Counted from the stretch's first letter, positions 16,301 to 27,499 are shown. The stretch is DNA of 64,000 bases from Bradyrhizobium roseum (GCF_030413175.1 NZ_CP129212.1:2728001-2792000); one strand, 5' to 3'. Notes: generated from the sequence alone by a model not told the origin. Program-made: numbers and translations.

Positions 16301-17641
16301 ATGCGGATGCAGCAACGCATGGCCGCAATCGGCTCATTCGCCAGGGTTATGCTATCGGCGTTTGCGATTGTTGCCGCCTTGTCGGTCGCGCTGGCTGCGG
16401 GCACCACGGAGGCCGTCGCGCAACTGCGCGGGCACGGCGGGCCGGTGCGGGCGCTGGCGATAGCGGCCGACGGGCAGACCGCGATCTCCGGCAGTTTTGA
16501 TTCGACGGCGATCCGCTGGTCGCTGGCGCGCAATGCCGCCGAGCAGGTGCTTCGCTTCCACGCCGACGCCGTCAACGCCGTCGCACTGCTGAGCCCGGGG
16601 CGTGCCGCGACCGCCGGCGCGGATGGCCGCATTGCGATCTGGACTCTCGGCAAGACGGAGCCCGATGCGGTGCTCGAAGGCCACACCGCGCCGATCGCCG
16701 CGCTGGCGGTATCGCCTGATGGCGCAACGCTCGCGTCGGCCTCATGGGATCACACGGTCAGGCTTTGGCCGCTGGCCGGCGGCGCGCCGCGCGTGCTCGA
16801 CGGGCACACCCAGAACGTCAACGGCGTCGCGTTCACCGCCGATGGCCGCGCCGTGATCAGCGTCAGTTACGATCTCAGCGTTCGCATCTGGCCACTGTCC
16901 GGCGCGCAAGCGCCGGCCGTCGTTCCGATGCCGACCCCGCTGAATGCCGTGGCCACAGGCGCGGACGGTGAAATTGCGGTCGGCGGCGCGGACGGCAAGG
17001 TCTATTTCCTGACCGCAGGCGGCGCGCCGGCCGGCGAGGTTGCCGCAGGGCCAAGGCCGGTGATCTCGATTGCGATTTCGCCGGACGGCGCGCTGCTCGC
17101 CGCCGCAGGCATCGGCGGCACGGTTGCGGTGATCGACCGCAAGGCGCGCACGCTCGCGCGCACGCTGGTCGGTCCCGGCCTGCCGGTCTGGTCGGTGGCC
17201 TTCATGCCGGATAGCCGCACGCTGCTCACGGGCGGCGCTGACAGCATCATCCGGCGCTGGAATGCAGCGACCGGCGAACCGGTCGATCCGATTTTGCTGG
17301 AGACGGCAGGCGATCCGCTCGCCGCCTATGCCGGCGATCGCGGCGCGGAGATCTTTCGCGCCTGTGTCGCCTGCCACACGCTGGGCGCTGATCAGGCCAA
17401 CCGCGCCGGACCCACGCTCTCCGGAATCTTCGGCCGGCGTATCGCCACCGCATCCGGTTACGATTTCTCCGACGCGCTCAAGCGTCTCGACATCGTCTGG
17501 ACGCCCGAGACGGTCTCAAAACTGTTCGAGGTCGGGCCGCAGGCCTATACGCCCGGCACCAAGATGCCGGAGCAGCGTATCGGTTCCGAACAGGACCGCG
17601 CTGCGCTCGTGCAGTTTTTGCAGCGCGCAACGAAGAAATAG
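16301..17641 (+). CDS. WD40 beta-propeller protein fused to a class I cytochrome c domain
   Basis: A 446-residue exported protein. A signal peptide (about residues 1-40, ending TTEAVAQ) is followed by about seven WD40-type repeats, recognisable by GHGGPVRALAIAADGQTAISGSFD, GHTAPIAALAVSPDG and GHTQNVNGVAFTADG (residues 42-340). The last 100 residues form a cytochrome c domain with the haem site CVACHTLG (about residue 355) and a distal Met in the TPGTKMPEQRI segment. The mature protein would lie in the periplasm and may pass electrons from, or dock on, the formate dehydrogenase. It is the last gene of the FDH operon, six bases after DUF971. The ATG at 16301 is used; 16307 and 16319 are alternatives. 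Confidence 0.85.
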   Translation: MRMQQRMAAIGSFARVMLSAFAIVAALSVALAAGTTEAVAQLRGHGGPVRALAIAADGQTAISGSFDSTAIRWSLARNAAEQVLRFHADAVNAVALLSPGRAATAGADGRIAIWTLGKTEPDAVLEGHTAPIAALAVSPDGATLASASWDHTVRLWPLAGGAPRVLDGHTQNVNGVAFTADGRAVISVSYDLSVRIWPLSGAQAPAVVPMPTPLNAVATGADGEIAVGGADGKVYFLTAGGAPAGEVAAGPRPVISIAISPDGALLAAAGIGGTVAVIDRKARTLARTLVGPGLPVWSVAFMPDSRTLLTGGADSIIRRWNAATGEPVDPILLETAGDPLAAYAGDRGAEIFRACVACHTLGADQANRAGPTLSGIFGRRIATASGYDFSDALKRLDIVWTPETVSKLFEVGPQAYTPGTKMPEQRIGSEQDRAALVQFLQRATKK

Positions 17642-17737
17642 CGCGGGCAGGGGTGTAAGCCGCCGCGGTTCGCGACGATCTCGACGTTCCAATTCGCGAT
17701 TTTCGGAACGACGTGCGCAACCAAATAGTCAAATAAT

Positions 17738-17749
17738 ATGACTAGTCAT
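17738..17749. promoter_or_regulatory. perfect 12-bp palindrome, candidate GntR operator
   Basis: ATGACTAGTCAT is a perfect 12-base palindrome 88 bases upstream of the GntR regulator, in a 196-base AT-richer gap. A related half (AATAGTCAAAT) lies about ten bases before it. FadR-subfamily regulators bind inverted repeats of this size, often before their own gene. Autoregulation of the sugar operon is inferred. Confidence 0.45.
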
Positions 17750-17837
17750 CACCCGCTTTTCATGAAAATGTTGTGGCTCTGATCTACAAAGCACCACCAA
17801 AAGGTGCCTCGATACCAAAATTGTTAGGGTGGAAACC

Positions 17838-18617
17838 ATGACGTCCCGGCTTGTCGTCATCCCGACGCGCCGCGCCCATTCCAACCACGCCGAGGTCGCG
17901 CGCAGCATCGGCATCGACATCATCGCCGGCCGTTATGCCGAGGGCAGCCGCGTGCCGGGCGATGCCGAACTCACGGCGATGTTCGGCGTATCGCGGCCGG
18001 TGTTGCGCGAGAGCGTCAAGACGCTGGTCGCAAAGGGATTGCTCACCACCAAGGCCCGGGTCGGCACCGTGGTGCGCGAGCGCGGCGCCTGGAACATGTT
18101 CGACGCCGATGTGCTGGCCTGGCATCTCGATGCCGGCATCGATCGCCGCTTTCTCAATGATCTCGCCGAAATTCGCCTTGCCGTCGAACCGCGCGCCGCC
18201 GCGCTCGCGGCCGGCCGCCGCTCCGAGGCAGACATTGCCGAACTGCGCCGTAGCATGGCGCATATGCGGGCGGAGGCCTCCGACTCCACTGGTTTTGCCG
18301 ACGGCGATCTTGCTTTGCATCTGGCCGTCGCCAATGCCTCCGGCAATCTGTTCATGCGTTCGATCGGCAATGTCATCGAGGCGGCGTTGCGGGCCTCGTT
18401 CCTGCTCAGCGCGCCGGTCCAGACGCAGGATCGCGAGACGGTCTTGCTCTGGCACCAGCGCATTGTCGATGCGATCGCTGACGGCAATGCCGACGCGGCT
18501 TCATCGGCAATGGCCGAGGTGATTCATAACGGGCTGCGGCGTCATGAGGGAACGCTGGCAACGTCAGGCGCTGCGCGCGCGATCTCGCCGGCATTCGGTT
18601 CTGGAGAAAAGTCATGA
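17838..18617 (+). CDS. GntR/FadR family regulator of the sugar operon
   Basis: A 259-residue regulator. The winged-helix domain (about residues 15-85) contains EGSRVPGDAELTAMFGVSRPVLRESVKTL and TTKARVGTVVRERG. A FCD domain follows (FLNDLAEIRLAVEPRAAALA, the DLALHLAVANASGN segment with metal-site Asp/His, and LLWHQRIVDAIADG). The ATG at 17838 follows an AGGGTGGA site; a GTG three codons earlier is possible. Its stop overlaps the start of the aldose dehydrogenase gene (ATGA at 18614), placing it at the head of an operon for aldose oxidation and uptake. It likely responds to galactose, arabinose or a derived sugar acid; that is inference. Confidence 0.88.
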   Translation: MTSRLVVIPTRRAHSNHAEVARSIGIDIIAGRYAEGSRVPGDAELTAMFGVSRPVLRESVKTLVAKGLLTTKARVGTVVRERGAWNMFDADVLAWHLDAGIDRRFLNDLAEIRLAVEPRAAALAAGRRSEADIAELRRSMAHMRAEASDSTGFADGDLALHLAVANASGNLFMRSIGNVIEAALRASFLLSAPVQTQDRETVLLWHQRIVDAIADGNADAASSAMAEVIHNGLRRHEGTLATSGAARAISPAFGSGEKS

Positions 18618-19540
18618 ATCCGTTTCGCGTCGCCATCGTCGGTTTCGGCAAGATCGCGCGCGACCAGCACGTGCCGGCCATTGCTGCGACCGAGGGTGTG
18701 GAACTGGTTGCGGTGGCCGATCCCGTTGCCTCGCTGCCGGGCGTGCCGCAGGCGGCGACGCTGGTCGAGTTGTTGCACGGTGGACCCGACATCGATGCCG
18801 TGGCGATTTGCACGCCGCCGCAGGTTCGTCAGGCCCAGGCGGCAATCGCATTGGCCGCTGGCAAGCATGTGCTGCTGGAAAAGCCGCCGGGCGCCACCGT
18901 GGCCGAGATCACGCCGCTCTCGGCTGCCGCGCGGGCGGCGGGGCGCACGCTGTTCACCGCATGGCATTCCCGTTACGCGCCGGCGGTCGAGCCGGCGCGG
19001 CAATGGCTGGCGGGATGCCGGATCAACTCCGTCCGGATCATTTGGAAGGAAGACGTGCGGGTCTGGCATCCCGGGCAGGCCTGGATCTTTGAGCCGGGCG
19101 GGCTTGGCGTGTTCGATCCCGGCATCAATGCGCTTTCGATCCTGACGCGGATTCTGCCGCAACCCCTGTTTGTCACCTCGGCCGATCTGGCATTTCCCGC
19201 CAATCGCGATGCACCGATCGCCGTCAGCCTCGCGTTGTCAGATGCGCGCGGGCTGCAGATCGCGGCCGAGTTCGATTTTCGCCAGACCGGTCCGCAGAGT
19301 TGGGACATCGAGATCGAGACCGATGGCGGCCTGGTCTCGTTTTCGCACGGCGGCAGGAAGTTGAGGGTGGGGGATCGGCAGCACGTCGACGCCGACAAGG
19401 CGGAATATCCCGCGCTCTATCGCCGCTTCCGCGAACTCGCGGCGAGCGGCGAGTGCGACGTCGATCTGGCACCGCTCCAGCTTGTCGCCGACGCGTTCCT
19501 GCTGGGGCGTCGCCGCACGATCGAGCCGTTTGAGGATTGA
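18614..19540 (+). CDS. Gfo/Idh/MocA oxidoreductase, probable D-galactose/L-arabinose 1-dehydrogenase
   Basis: A 308-residue NAD(P)-dependent oxidoreductase. The Rossmann motif is VAIVGFGKIARDQHVPAI (residues 6-23). The family Lys lies in HVLLEKPPGAT (about residue 92), and the C-terminal domain carries GGLGVFDPGINALSILTRIL. Length and motifs resemble D-galactose 1-dehydrogenase of Pseudomonas, which makes the aldonolactone. The neighbours fit: aldose 1-epimerase supplies the beta anomer, the SMP-30 lactonase opens the lactone, and ChvE-GguAB imports galactose/arabinose. The later dehydratase and aldolase steps are not in this window. The substrate call is supported by context rather than by a diagnostic residue. 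Confidence 0.8.
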   Translation: MNPFRVAIVGFGKIARDQHVPAIAATEGVELVAVADPVASLPGVPQAATLVELLHGGPDIDAVAICTPPQVRQAQAAIALAAGKHVLLEKPPGATVAEITPLSAAARAAGRTLFTAWHSRYAPAVEPARQWLAGCRINSVRIIWKEDVRVWHPGQAWIFEPGGLGVFDPGINALSILTRILPQPLFVTSADLAFPANRDAPIAVSLALSDARGLQIAAEFDFRQTGPQSWDIEIETDGGLVSFSHGGRKLRVGDRQHVDADKAEYPALYRRFRELAASGECDVDLAPLQLVADAFLLGRRRTIEPFED

Positions 19541-19543
19541 GGT

Positions 19544-20683
19544 ATGAGCGTCACAGCCGTCCCCCGCATTACGCGTTCCCGCTTCGGCATGCTGCCCGAC
19601 GGCGGCGAGGTGGAGCGCGTGGTTCTGCAGGCGGCGAGCGGACTGGAAGCGCGCATCATGACCTATGGCGCGTCGCTGCAGGCTTTGCTGGTGCCGGATG
19701 CCGCCGGACGCCGCGACGACATTGTGCTCGGCCATGACGTCCTGGATGGCTATCTCGCCCGGCGACAATTCTTCGGGGCCACCATCGGCCGCTACGCCAA
19801 CCGCATCGCCGGCGCGCGCTTCATGCTCGACGGCAAGAAGGTCCAGCTCGCGGCGAACAATGGGGTCAATGCGCTGCATGGCGGGCCGGAGGGGTTCGAT
19901 CGCCGCAACTGGCGGATTGTCGCGATCGAGGATGGCGACCGTCCGGCGGTGACGCTTGCCTACACCAGCGCCGACGGCGAGCAGGGTTATCCCGGTACGC
20001 TCGATGTGGAGCTGACCTGGCGATTGACCGGGCCGATGGAACTGTCGCTCGACATGACGGCGCGCACCGATCGGCCGACCGTTGTCAATCTCACCAACCA
20101 CAGCTTTTTCAATCTGGCCGGTGCGCGCTCGGGCCAGAACATTCTCGATCACCACCTGACCGTGGCGGCGGATCATTTCCTTGCCATCGATGCCGGCGCG
20201 ATCCCGCTGCGGCAGCCGCCCTGCGCGGTCGCCGATACGCCGTTCGACTTCCGCGCCGGCGCTGCGGTAGGCGCGCGAATTCGCGACGACCACCCGCAGA
20301 TCCGCGTTGGCCGCGGCTATGATCACAATTTCTGCCTTGGCCCGACGAGCAGCGAACCGCACTTCGCGGCGCGGCTCGCCGAGCCCGCGTCCGGCCGCGT
20401 GCTCGAACTCTTCACCAACCAACCGGGCCTGCAGGTCTATTCCGGAAATTTTCTCGATGGGTCGACCGCCGGCAAAGGCGGCCGCCTCTATCGGCAGTCC
20501 GATGCCATCTGTCTTGAGCCGCATGCGTGGCCCGATACGCCCAACCGGCCGGATTTCCCGACCGCGCGGCTGGGGCCGGGCGAGGTTTATCGCCACAGCA
20601 CGCGCTACCGCTTCACGCATGCGCATCCCGGCGCAATCGAGACACAATCCGCGGTAGAGTCGCCTGGGGGAGCGGGGCGATGA
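19544..20683 (+). CDS. galM: aldose 1-epimerase (mutarotase)
   Basis: A 379-residue galactose mutarotase-fold protein. Signatures are GASLQALLVPDAAGR, the FFGATIGRYANRIAGARF substrate segment (about residue 78), NGVNALHGGPEGFDRRNW (about 108), the catalytic His in NLTNHSFFNLAG (about 186), and RPDFPTARLGPGEVYRHSTRYRF with the C-terminal Glu base. It interconverts alpha and beta aldose anomers in the cytoplasm. It starts four bases after the dehydrogenase stop and overlaps the lactonase start, so all three are one transcript. Confidence 0.9.
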   Translation: MSVTAVPRITRSRFGMLPDGGEVERVVLQAASGLEARIMTYGASLQALLVPDAAGRRDDIVLGHDVLDGYLARRQFFGATIGRYANRIAGARFMLDGKKVQLAANNGVNALHGGPEGFDRRNWRIVAIEDGDRPAVTLAYTSADGEQGYPGTLDVELTWRLTGPMELSLDMTARTDRPTVVNLTNHSFFNLAGARSGQNILDHHLTVAADHFLAIDAGAIPLRQPPCAVADTPFDFRAGAAVGARIRDDHPQIRVGRGYDHNFCLGPTSSEPHFAARLAEPASGRVLELFTNQPGLQVYSGNFLDGSTAGKGGRLYRQSDAICLEPHAWPDTPNRPDFPTARLGPGEVYRHSTRYRFTHAHPGAIETQSAVESPGGAGR

Positions 20684-21582
20684 GCGGCGACGTCGAAATG
20701 GAAGATGTGCCGACCACCGTTCTCTGCAGCGAGCGGTGTCATCTCGGCGAGGGACCGACCTACGATGCTGCGACCGATACAGCATGGTGGTTCGACATCG
20801 CCGAACGCAAGTTGTTCGAAGCAAGCCTCGGCACCGGACGGATCGTCATCCATGCGCTGAACGTGATGGGCAGCGCGCTTGGGCGGATCGATGCGCATCG
20901 TCAGCTCCTCGTCGCCGACGACGGTCTTTACATACGTGAGACAGCGGACGGCCGGATGACGCTGTATCGTCCGCTCGAAGCGGACAATGCCGCAACGCGT
21001 TCGAACGATGCCCGTGTGCATCCATCCGGTACGTTCTGGATCGGCACCATGGGCCGCCAGGCCGAACGCGAATTGGGCGCCATCTATGCGCTGCATCGCG
21101 GCGAGCTGTCACGGCTTTATGAGCAGATCACCATCCCGAACGCGATCTGCTTCTCGCCGGATGGCACAATCGGCTATTTCGCGGACACCGGGAAGAATAC
21201 GCTGTTCCGGGTTGATCTCGATGCATCTACGGGGCTGCCGTGCGGCGAGCCTGCTGCGCTGGTCACCCGGCGGGGCGGTGGCGGCATTGATGGCGCGGTG
21301 GTCGATGCCGACGGGTTGATCTGGAATGCGCGCTGGGGCGGCGGGTGTATCGACGTCTATAGTCCGCACGGCGAACACCAGCGCAGCTTGCGCGTTCCTG
21401 CACGGCAGTCGAGCTGTCCCGCCTTTATCGGGCAGGATTTCTCGCGCCTGCTGGTCACCTCGGCCTGGCAAGGAATGGACGATGATGCCAAGCGCGCCGA
21501 TCCCGATCATGGCCGCACTTTCGTGCTTGATGTCGCCGCTCGCGGCCGCCCGGAGCCCGACGTAAGACTTTCAACGGATTGA
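20680..21582 (+). CDS. SMP-30/gluconolaconase/LRE family sugar lactonase
   Basis: A 300-residue six-bladed beta-propeller. Diagnostic segments are HLGEGPTYDAATDTAWWFDI with the metal Glu (about residue 20), SNDARVHPSGTFWIGTM (about 108), the ITIPNAICFSPDG segment supplying Asn, and DGAVVDADGLIWNARWGGG (about 205) with the catalytic Asp. These metal-dependent enzymes hydrolyse aldonolactones to aldonic acids, the step after the aldose 1-dehydrogenase. The ATG at 20680 overlaps the galM stop (ATGA); the upstream in-frame extension to 20527 is rejected. Confidence 0.88.
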   Translation: MSGDVEMEDVPTTVLCSERCHLGEGPTYDAATDTAWWFDIAERKLFEASLGTGRIVIHALNVMGSALGRIDAHRQLLVADDGLYIRETADGRMTLYRPLEADNAATRSNDARVHPSGTFWIGTMGRQAERELGAIYALHRGELSRLYEQITIPNAICFSPDGTIGYFADTGKNTLFRVDLDASTGLPCGEPAALVTRRGGGGIDGAVVDADGLIWNARWGGGCIDVYSPHGEHQRSLRVPARQSSCPAFIGQDFSRLLVTSAWQGMDDDAKRADPDHGRTFVLDVAARGRPEPDVRLSTD

Positions 21583-21693
21583 TGGAGGACGACGAGGCGC
21601 GCACCACCGCGCGGGACACCGCGTTTCAAGAACCGCATTCAGCGGTCCGACGATCAACGAACCATAGATCCACTGAGATCAAGGGAGTGAAGC

Positions 21694-22767
21694 ATGAGCA
21701 GTCTGAAGACCACATTGTCGGCCGTTGCGCTGGCGGTAGCCACGGCCGCGACGGCGGTGACCGGCGCGTTTGCGCAGAGCAAGGGGACCGTCGGCATCGC
21801 CATGCCGACAAAATCCTCGGCGCGCTGGATCGACGACGGCAACAACATCGTCAAAATCCTGAAGGAGCGCGGCTACGGCACCGACCTGCAATACGCCGAG
21901 GATGATATTCCGAACCAGCTCTCGCAGGTCGAGAATATGGTGACCAAGGGTGCCAAGGTGCTGGTGATCGCGGCAATCGACGGCACCACGCTGTCGGACG
22001 TGCTGAAGCAGGCCAAGGCCAAGGGGATCACGGTCATCGCCTATGACCGGCTGATCCGTGACACGCCCAATGTCGACTACTACGCCACGTTCGACAACTT
22101 CCAGGTCGGTGTGCTGCAGGCGCAGTCGATCGAGCAGGGGCTCGGGCTGAAGGAAGGCAAGGGGCCGTTCAACATCGAATTGTTCGGCGGCTCGCCGGAC
22201 GACAACAACGCCTATTTCTTCTACAATGGTTCGATGTCGGTGCTGCAGCCCTATATCGACAGCGGCAAGCTCGTCATCGGCAGCGGCCAGAAGGGCATGG
22301 ACAAGGTTTCGACCCTGCGCTGGGACGGCGCCACGGCGCAGGCGCGGATGGACAACCTGCTGAGCGCGTTCTACGGCCGCAAGCGGGTCGATGCCGTGCT
22401 CTCGCCTTATGACGGTCTTTCGATCGGCATTCTCTCGTCGTTGAAGGGCGTCGGCTATGGCAGCGGCAACATGCCGATGCCGATCGTTTCCGGCCAGGAT
22501 GCGGAGGTGCCGTCGATCAAGTCGATGCAGCGCGGCGAGCAATATTCGACGATCTTCAAGGATACCCGCGATCTCGCCCGCGTCACTGCCGACATGGTGG
22601 ACGCCGCGCTCAGCGGCAAGGAAGTGACCGTCAACGACACCAAGACCTATAACAACGGCGTCAAGGTTGTACCGTCCTATCTGCTGAAGCCTGTCGTGGT
22701 CGACAAGAGCAACTGGGAAAAAGTGCTGATCGACAGCGGCTACTACAAGCGCTCGCAATTCAATTGA
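21694..22767 (+). CDS. chvE: multiple sugar-binding periplasmic protein ChvE
   Basis: A 357-residue periplasmic binding protein with a signal peptide ending at TGAFAQ (about residue 27). The mature part matches ChvE/XylF-type proteins: [63 protein letters not shown] and [18 protein letters not shown]. ChvE binds galactose, arabinose and related aldoses for the GguAB transporter; in Agrobacterium it also signals to VirA. A 111-base leader precedes it with a AAGGGAGTG ribosome site, and a strong hairpin follows it, a usual arrangement that keeps the binding protein more abundant than the membrane parts. Confidence 0.92.
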   Translation: MSSLKTTLSAVALAVATAATAVTGAFAQSKGTVGIAMPTKSSARWIDDGNNIVKILKERGYGTDLQYAEDDIPNQLSQVENMVTKGAKVLVIAAIDGTTLSDVLKQAKAKGITVIAYDRLIRDTPNVDYYATFDNFQVGVLQAQSIEQGLGLKEGKGPFNIELFGGSPDDNNAYFFYNGSMSVLQPYIDSGKLVIGSGQKGMDKVSTLRWDGATAQARMDNLLSAFYGRKRVDAVLSPYDGLSIGILSSLKGVGYGSGNMPMPIVSGQDAEVPSIKSMQRGEQYSTIFKDTRDLARVTADMVDAALSGKEVTVNDTKTYNNGVKVVPSYLLKPVVVDKSNWEKVLIDSGYYKRSQFN

Positions 22768-22773
22768 CGGACA

Positions 22774-22805
22774 GCGGCGGCGCCGGCGACAACCGGCGCC
22801 GCTGC
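22774..22805 (+). other. strong intercistronic hairpin after chvE
   Basis: GCGGCGCCGG at 22777-22786 pairs perfectly with CCGGCGCCGC at 22793-22802 across a six-base loop (CGACAA), with two or three further pairs outside. No T-tract follows. Such hairpins often protect the upstream solute-binding protein mRNA and lower expression of the downstream ABC subunits. Confidence 0.6.
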
Positions 22806-22840
22806 CGAGGGTAGGGACAGACAATGGACGGGATGGCGCG

Positions 22841-24399
<1,559 letters not shown>

Positions 24400-24403
<4 letters not shown>

Positions 24404-25581
24404 CCGACAAGGCGGTTGCGCTGCCTGGGCAGGCCGGCTTCATTAAGAGCAATCTGCGCAACTACGGCATGCTGCTGTCGCTGTTCGCGATCATGCTGTT
24501 CTTCCAGGTCATGACCGACGGCACGCTGCTGCAGCCGTTGAACCTGACCAACCTGGTGCTGCAGAACAGCTACATCGTGATCATGGCGCTCGGCATGCTG
24601 CTGGTCATCGTCACCGGCCATATCGACCTGTCGGTGGGCTCGGTCGCGGGCTTCGTCGGCGCGGTCGCCGCAGTGCTGATGGTGCGCTATCACGTGGCCT
24701 ATCCGCTGGCCTTCGTCGCCTGCCTCCTGGTCGGAGCGCTGATCGGTGCGGCGCAGGGCTACTGGGTGGCCTATTTCAAGATCCCGTCCTTCATCGTGAC
24801 GCTGGCCGGCATGCTGGTGTTCAAGGGGCTGGCGCTGGCCATCCTGGCCGGGCAGTCGGTCGGGCCGTTCCCGCCGACGTTCCAAAAGCTGTCCTCGGGC
24901 TTCATCCCCGAACTGTTTCCCGGCGCCGGCACGCTCTATCCAACCTCGCTGCTGATCGGCGCGGTGCTGGCGGTGGCGATGGTCTATGCCGGCGCGAGGG
25001 GCCGGGCGCAGCAGGCCTCGCACGGTATCGAGGTCGAGCCGTTTGCCTTCTTCGTTGCCAAGAGTGCGGTGCTGTTCGCCGTCATCGTGTTCTTTGCCGG
25101 CCTGATCGCCTCGCATCGCGGCCTGCCGAACGTGCTCGTCATCATGACGGCGCTGATTGCGCTCTATGCCTTCGTCACCACCCGCACGGTGATCGGCCGC
25201 CACATCTACGCCATCGGCGGCAATGCCCGCGCCGCGAGCCTGTCGGGCATCAAGACCGAACGCCTGACGTTTTTCACTTTCGTCAACATGGGCGTGCTGG
25301 CGGCACTGGCCGGACTTGTGTTCGCCGCGCGGCTCAACACCGCGACGCCGAAGGCCGGCGCCGGCTTCGAACTCGACGTCATCGCGGCCTGTTTCATCGG
25401 CGGCGCGTCAGCCTATGGCGGCGTCGGGCGGGTCGGCGGCGCGGTGATTGGCGCCATGATCATGGGCGTCATGAACAACGGCATGTCGATCCTCGGCATC
25501 GGCATCGACTACCAGCAGGTGATCAAGGGGCTGGTGCTGCTCGGCGCCGTCTGCCTCGACGTCTACAACCAGCGGCGCTAG
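24400..25581 (+). CDS. gguB: sugar ABC transporter permease GguB
   Basis: A 393-residue BPD_transp_2 permease with about ten or more hydrophobic segments. Recognisable stretches are SYIVIMALGMLLVIVTGHIDLSVGSVAGFVG (about residues 62-92) and GGASAYGGVGRVGGAVIGAMIMGVMNNGMSILG near the C-terminus. It forms the inner-membrane channel of the ChvE-GguA-GguB importer. It is the last gene of the sugar operon and ends 14 bases before the convergent DUF1045 gene. Confidence 0.92.
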
Positions 25582-25595
25582 GGCGGGTGCGCCCG

Positions 25596-26285
25596 TCAGT
25601 CGTGCAGTTGCCAGCGGCCAATCACCCTAAAGCGCGTAGTCGCAGTTTCCTGCCTGCATAGCGAAATCGCGTCGATCGGAAGCGGCCCCACGCCCGTTGC
25701 CGCGAACCTCTCGCGCAGCATGGCCACGACGGGTTCGCGCCGTTCGGCGGGAAGCCTTGTCGTCAACGTCATGTGAAAACGAAATTCCTCGAACACGTAA
25801 GGGTAGCCCCAGCGGTCGAGATAGTCGCGCTGCCGCGGCGTCAGCCTGTCCGGATTTCGTCGCGCGCGATCTTCCGAACTCAGGGGGGCACGGAACGGAT
25901 CGAACGCCTTGGTCGCTTCGGCGGCGAGCAGTTCGAGTTCCGCCGACGGTTCGGCCGGAACCACCGCGACGAAGCCGCTGATCGCATCGACCACGGGCTG
26001 GATCACCGGTACCGGCCGCGCCAGATCGGCGAACAGTTCGCATGCCGCGGCGAGCCGGCTCTCGGCCTTGCCGTCGGCCAGCGCGATCGGCGCCTTCAGC
26101 GTGGCATGAAAGCCGTATTTGCGCGGATCCTGCGTCAGGTTGCGCCAGTCCTCGGGCAGCCCGTCCGGAAACGGCAGGTCGTCGCCGCCATAGGCGTCGT
26201 AGCCGAGCAGCGCACTGCCGAAGCGGTCGAGTGCGCTGCCTGGCGCGGCGGTGAAGTAGATTGCGTAGCGGGGATAATTTGCCAT
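25596..26285 (-). CDS. DUF1045 family 2H phosphoesterase-like protein of phosphonate operons
   Basis: A 229-residue protein with two HxT motifs, HATLKAP (about residue 76) and HMTLTT (about residue 173), the signature of the 2H phosphoesterase superfamily. The opening (YPRYAIYFTAAPGSALDRFGSALLGYDAYGG) and length fit the DUF1045/phosphonate-metabolism family that replaces or accompanies PhnP-like steps. In some organisms such proteins act on cyclic ribose phosphates left by C-P lyase. PhnP is absent from this window, so this protein could supply the cyclic phosphodiesterase step; this is inference. The ATG at 26285 is chosen because longer reading loses family similarity. It is the last gene of the leftward operon. 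Confidence 0.8.
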   Translation of the reverse strand: MANYPRYAIYFTAAPGSALDRFGSALLGYDAYGGDDLPFPDGLPEDWRNLTQDPRKYGFHATLKAPIALADGKAESRLAAACELFADLARPVPVIQPVVDAISGFVAVVPAEPSAELELLAAEATKAFDPFRAPLSSEDRARRNPDRLTPRQRDYLDRWGYPYVFEEFRFHMTLTTRLPAERREPVVAMLRERFAATGVGPLPIDAISLCRQETATTRFRVIGRWQLHD

Positions 26286-26305
26286 CGTGCCAGAATAAGG
26301 CCGCT

Positions 26306-27499
26306 TCACGCGGCTGCAATGGCCTTGCGCGGCGCGACCGCGGAACGGATCAGGCGGTTGGCCTCCGTCAGGTATACAAGACGGCCCGCGGCAACCACCG
26401 CAACGACCCGTGGCCGCAGCGGCAGCGTGTCGTCGACCAGAATGATGTCGGCGCGCTGGCCTGCCGCGAGCGTGCCGCGATCGGTGAGGCCGGCGGCGCG
26501 CGCCGGGGCCGACGAGATCAGTTGCCACGCTTCCGCCAGCGGCCGCACGCCGTCGGCGGCCAGCCGGAACGCCGCCAATAGCGGCGCCGGATAGTAGTAG
26601 TCCGATGCCAGCACCGAACACAGGCCCTTGGCGATCATGTCGGCGGCGCTGGTCCAGCCGGTATGGCTGCCGCCGCGCACGACGTTGGGCGCGCCGAACA
26701 CGATGAAGTCGGAAGCTGCCGCAGCGTCGCGGGCGGTTTCCTCGTTGACCGGAAACTCCGCGATCGTCACGCCCAGCGCGCGATAGGACTGCCGCATCGC
26801 CGGGCTCGAATCGTCATGTGACAGCATCCGCACATCAGCTGCGCGCGCCGCCTGTGCCAGTCGTGCAATCGAAGCCGGCACCTCGTGGCTGCGCGTGATC
26901 ACGCTTTGCACCAGGTGGTCGAACGCCTCATGGGTGAGACCCGTGCGTTCGACCATCCGGCTGCGCTTCACCGGTTTGGCAAGGCTGGCGACGGTGGAAT
27001 CCATATGGTCGTTGAAGGCGAACAGGTCGACGCGGCCTTGCGCCAGCCAATCGATGATCTCGCTTTCCGCATCGAGATTGTAGGTCTCGTGGCGCAGATG
27101 GAAGCGGGTGTCGGCCGCGAGCTGCGGCCGCAACTGCTCGATCGCTTCCAGCAATTTCCGCGCATTGTCGGCGCTGCGCAGGCCGGGCTCCCACGACCAG
27201 GTCGTGCCGTGATAGACGGTGGTGATGCCGTTGCTGATCGCCTGGCGGTCGCTGTCCACGAGCGCGACGTCGATCGGGAAATCGACGCCGGGCCGCGGCA
27301 TCATCTGCCGCTCGAAGGCATCGCCATGCAGATCGACGATGCCCGGCAGCACCAGCAGGCCGCTGGCATCGATCCCGGGCGCGCCATGGCCGTTATCCGT
27401 ACCCGCAGCAACGATCTCGCGGCCGGCAATCCGCAAGCTGGTTTCGTGGATCTCATGGCCGAGCAGGGCCCGGCCGCCTTCAATGAACAGTTCGGTCAC
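26306..27499 (-). CDS. PhnM-like amidohydrolase, second paralog
   Basis: A 397-residue metal-dependent hydrolase related to PhnM (alpha-D-ribose 1-methylphosphonate 5-triphosphate diphosphatase). Shared features are the N-terminal [47 protein letters not shown] (metal site), [14 protein letters not shown] and [14 protein letters not shown]. Unlike the canonical PhnM at 37367, the first metal motif is HGDAFE rather than HTDHLE, and the identity between the two looks modest. It may act on a different phosphoribosyl compound. The GTG start at 27499 overlaps the stop of the transferase gene by four bases; longer reading to 27631 would lie within that gene. Confidence 0.8.
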   Translation of the reverse strand: MTELFIEGGRALLGHEIHETSLRIAGREIVAAGTDNGHGAPGIDASGLLVLPGIVDLHGDAFERQMMPRPGVDFPIDVALVDSDRQAISNGITTVYHGTTWSWEPGLRSADNARKLLEAIEQLRPQLAADTRFHLRHETYNLDAESEIIDWLAQGRVDLFAFNDHMDSTVASLAKPVKRSRMVERTGLTHEAFDHLVQSVITRSHEVPASIARLAQAARAADVRMLSHDDSSPAMRQSYRALGVTIAEFPVNEETARDAAAASDFIVFGAPNVVRGGSHTGWTSAADMIAKGLCSVLASDYYYPAPLLAAFRLAADGVRPLAEAWQLISSAPARAAGLTDRGTLAAGQRADIILVDDTLPLRPRVVAVVAAGRLVYLTEANRLIRSAVAPRKAIAAA

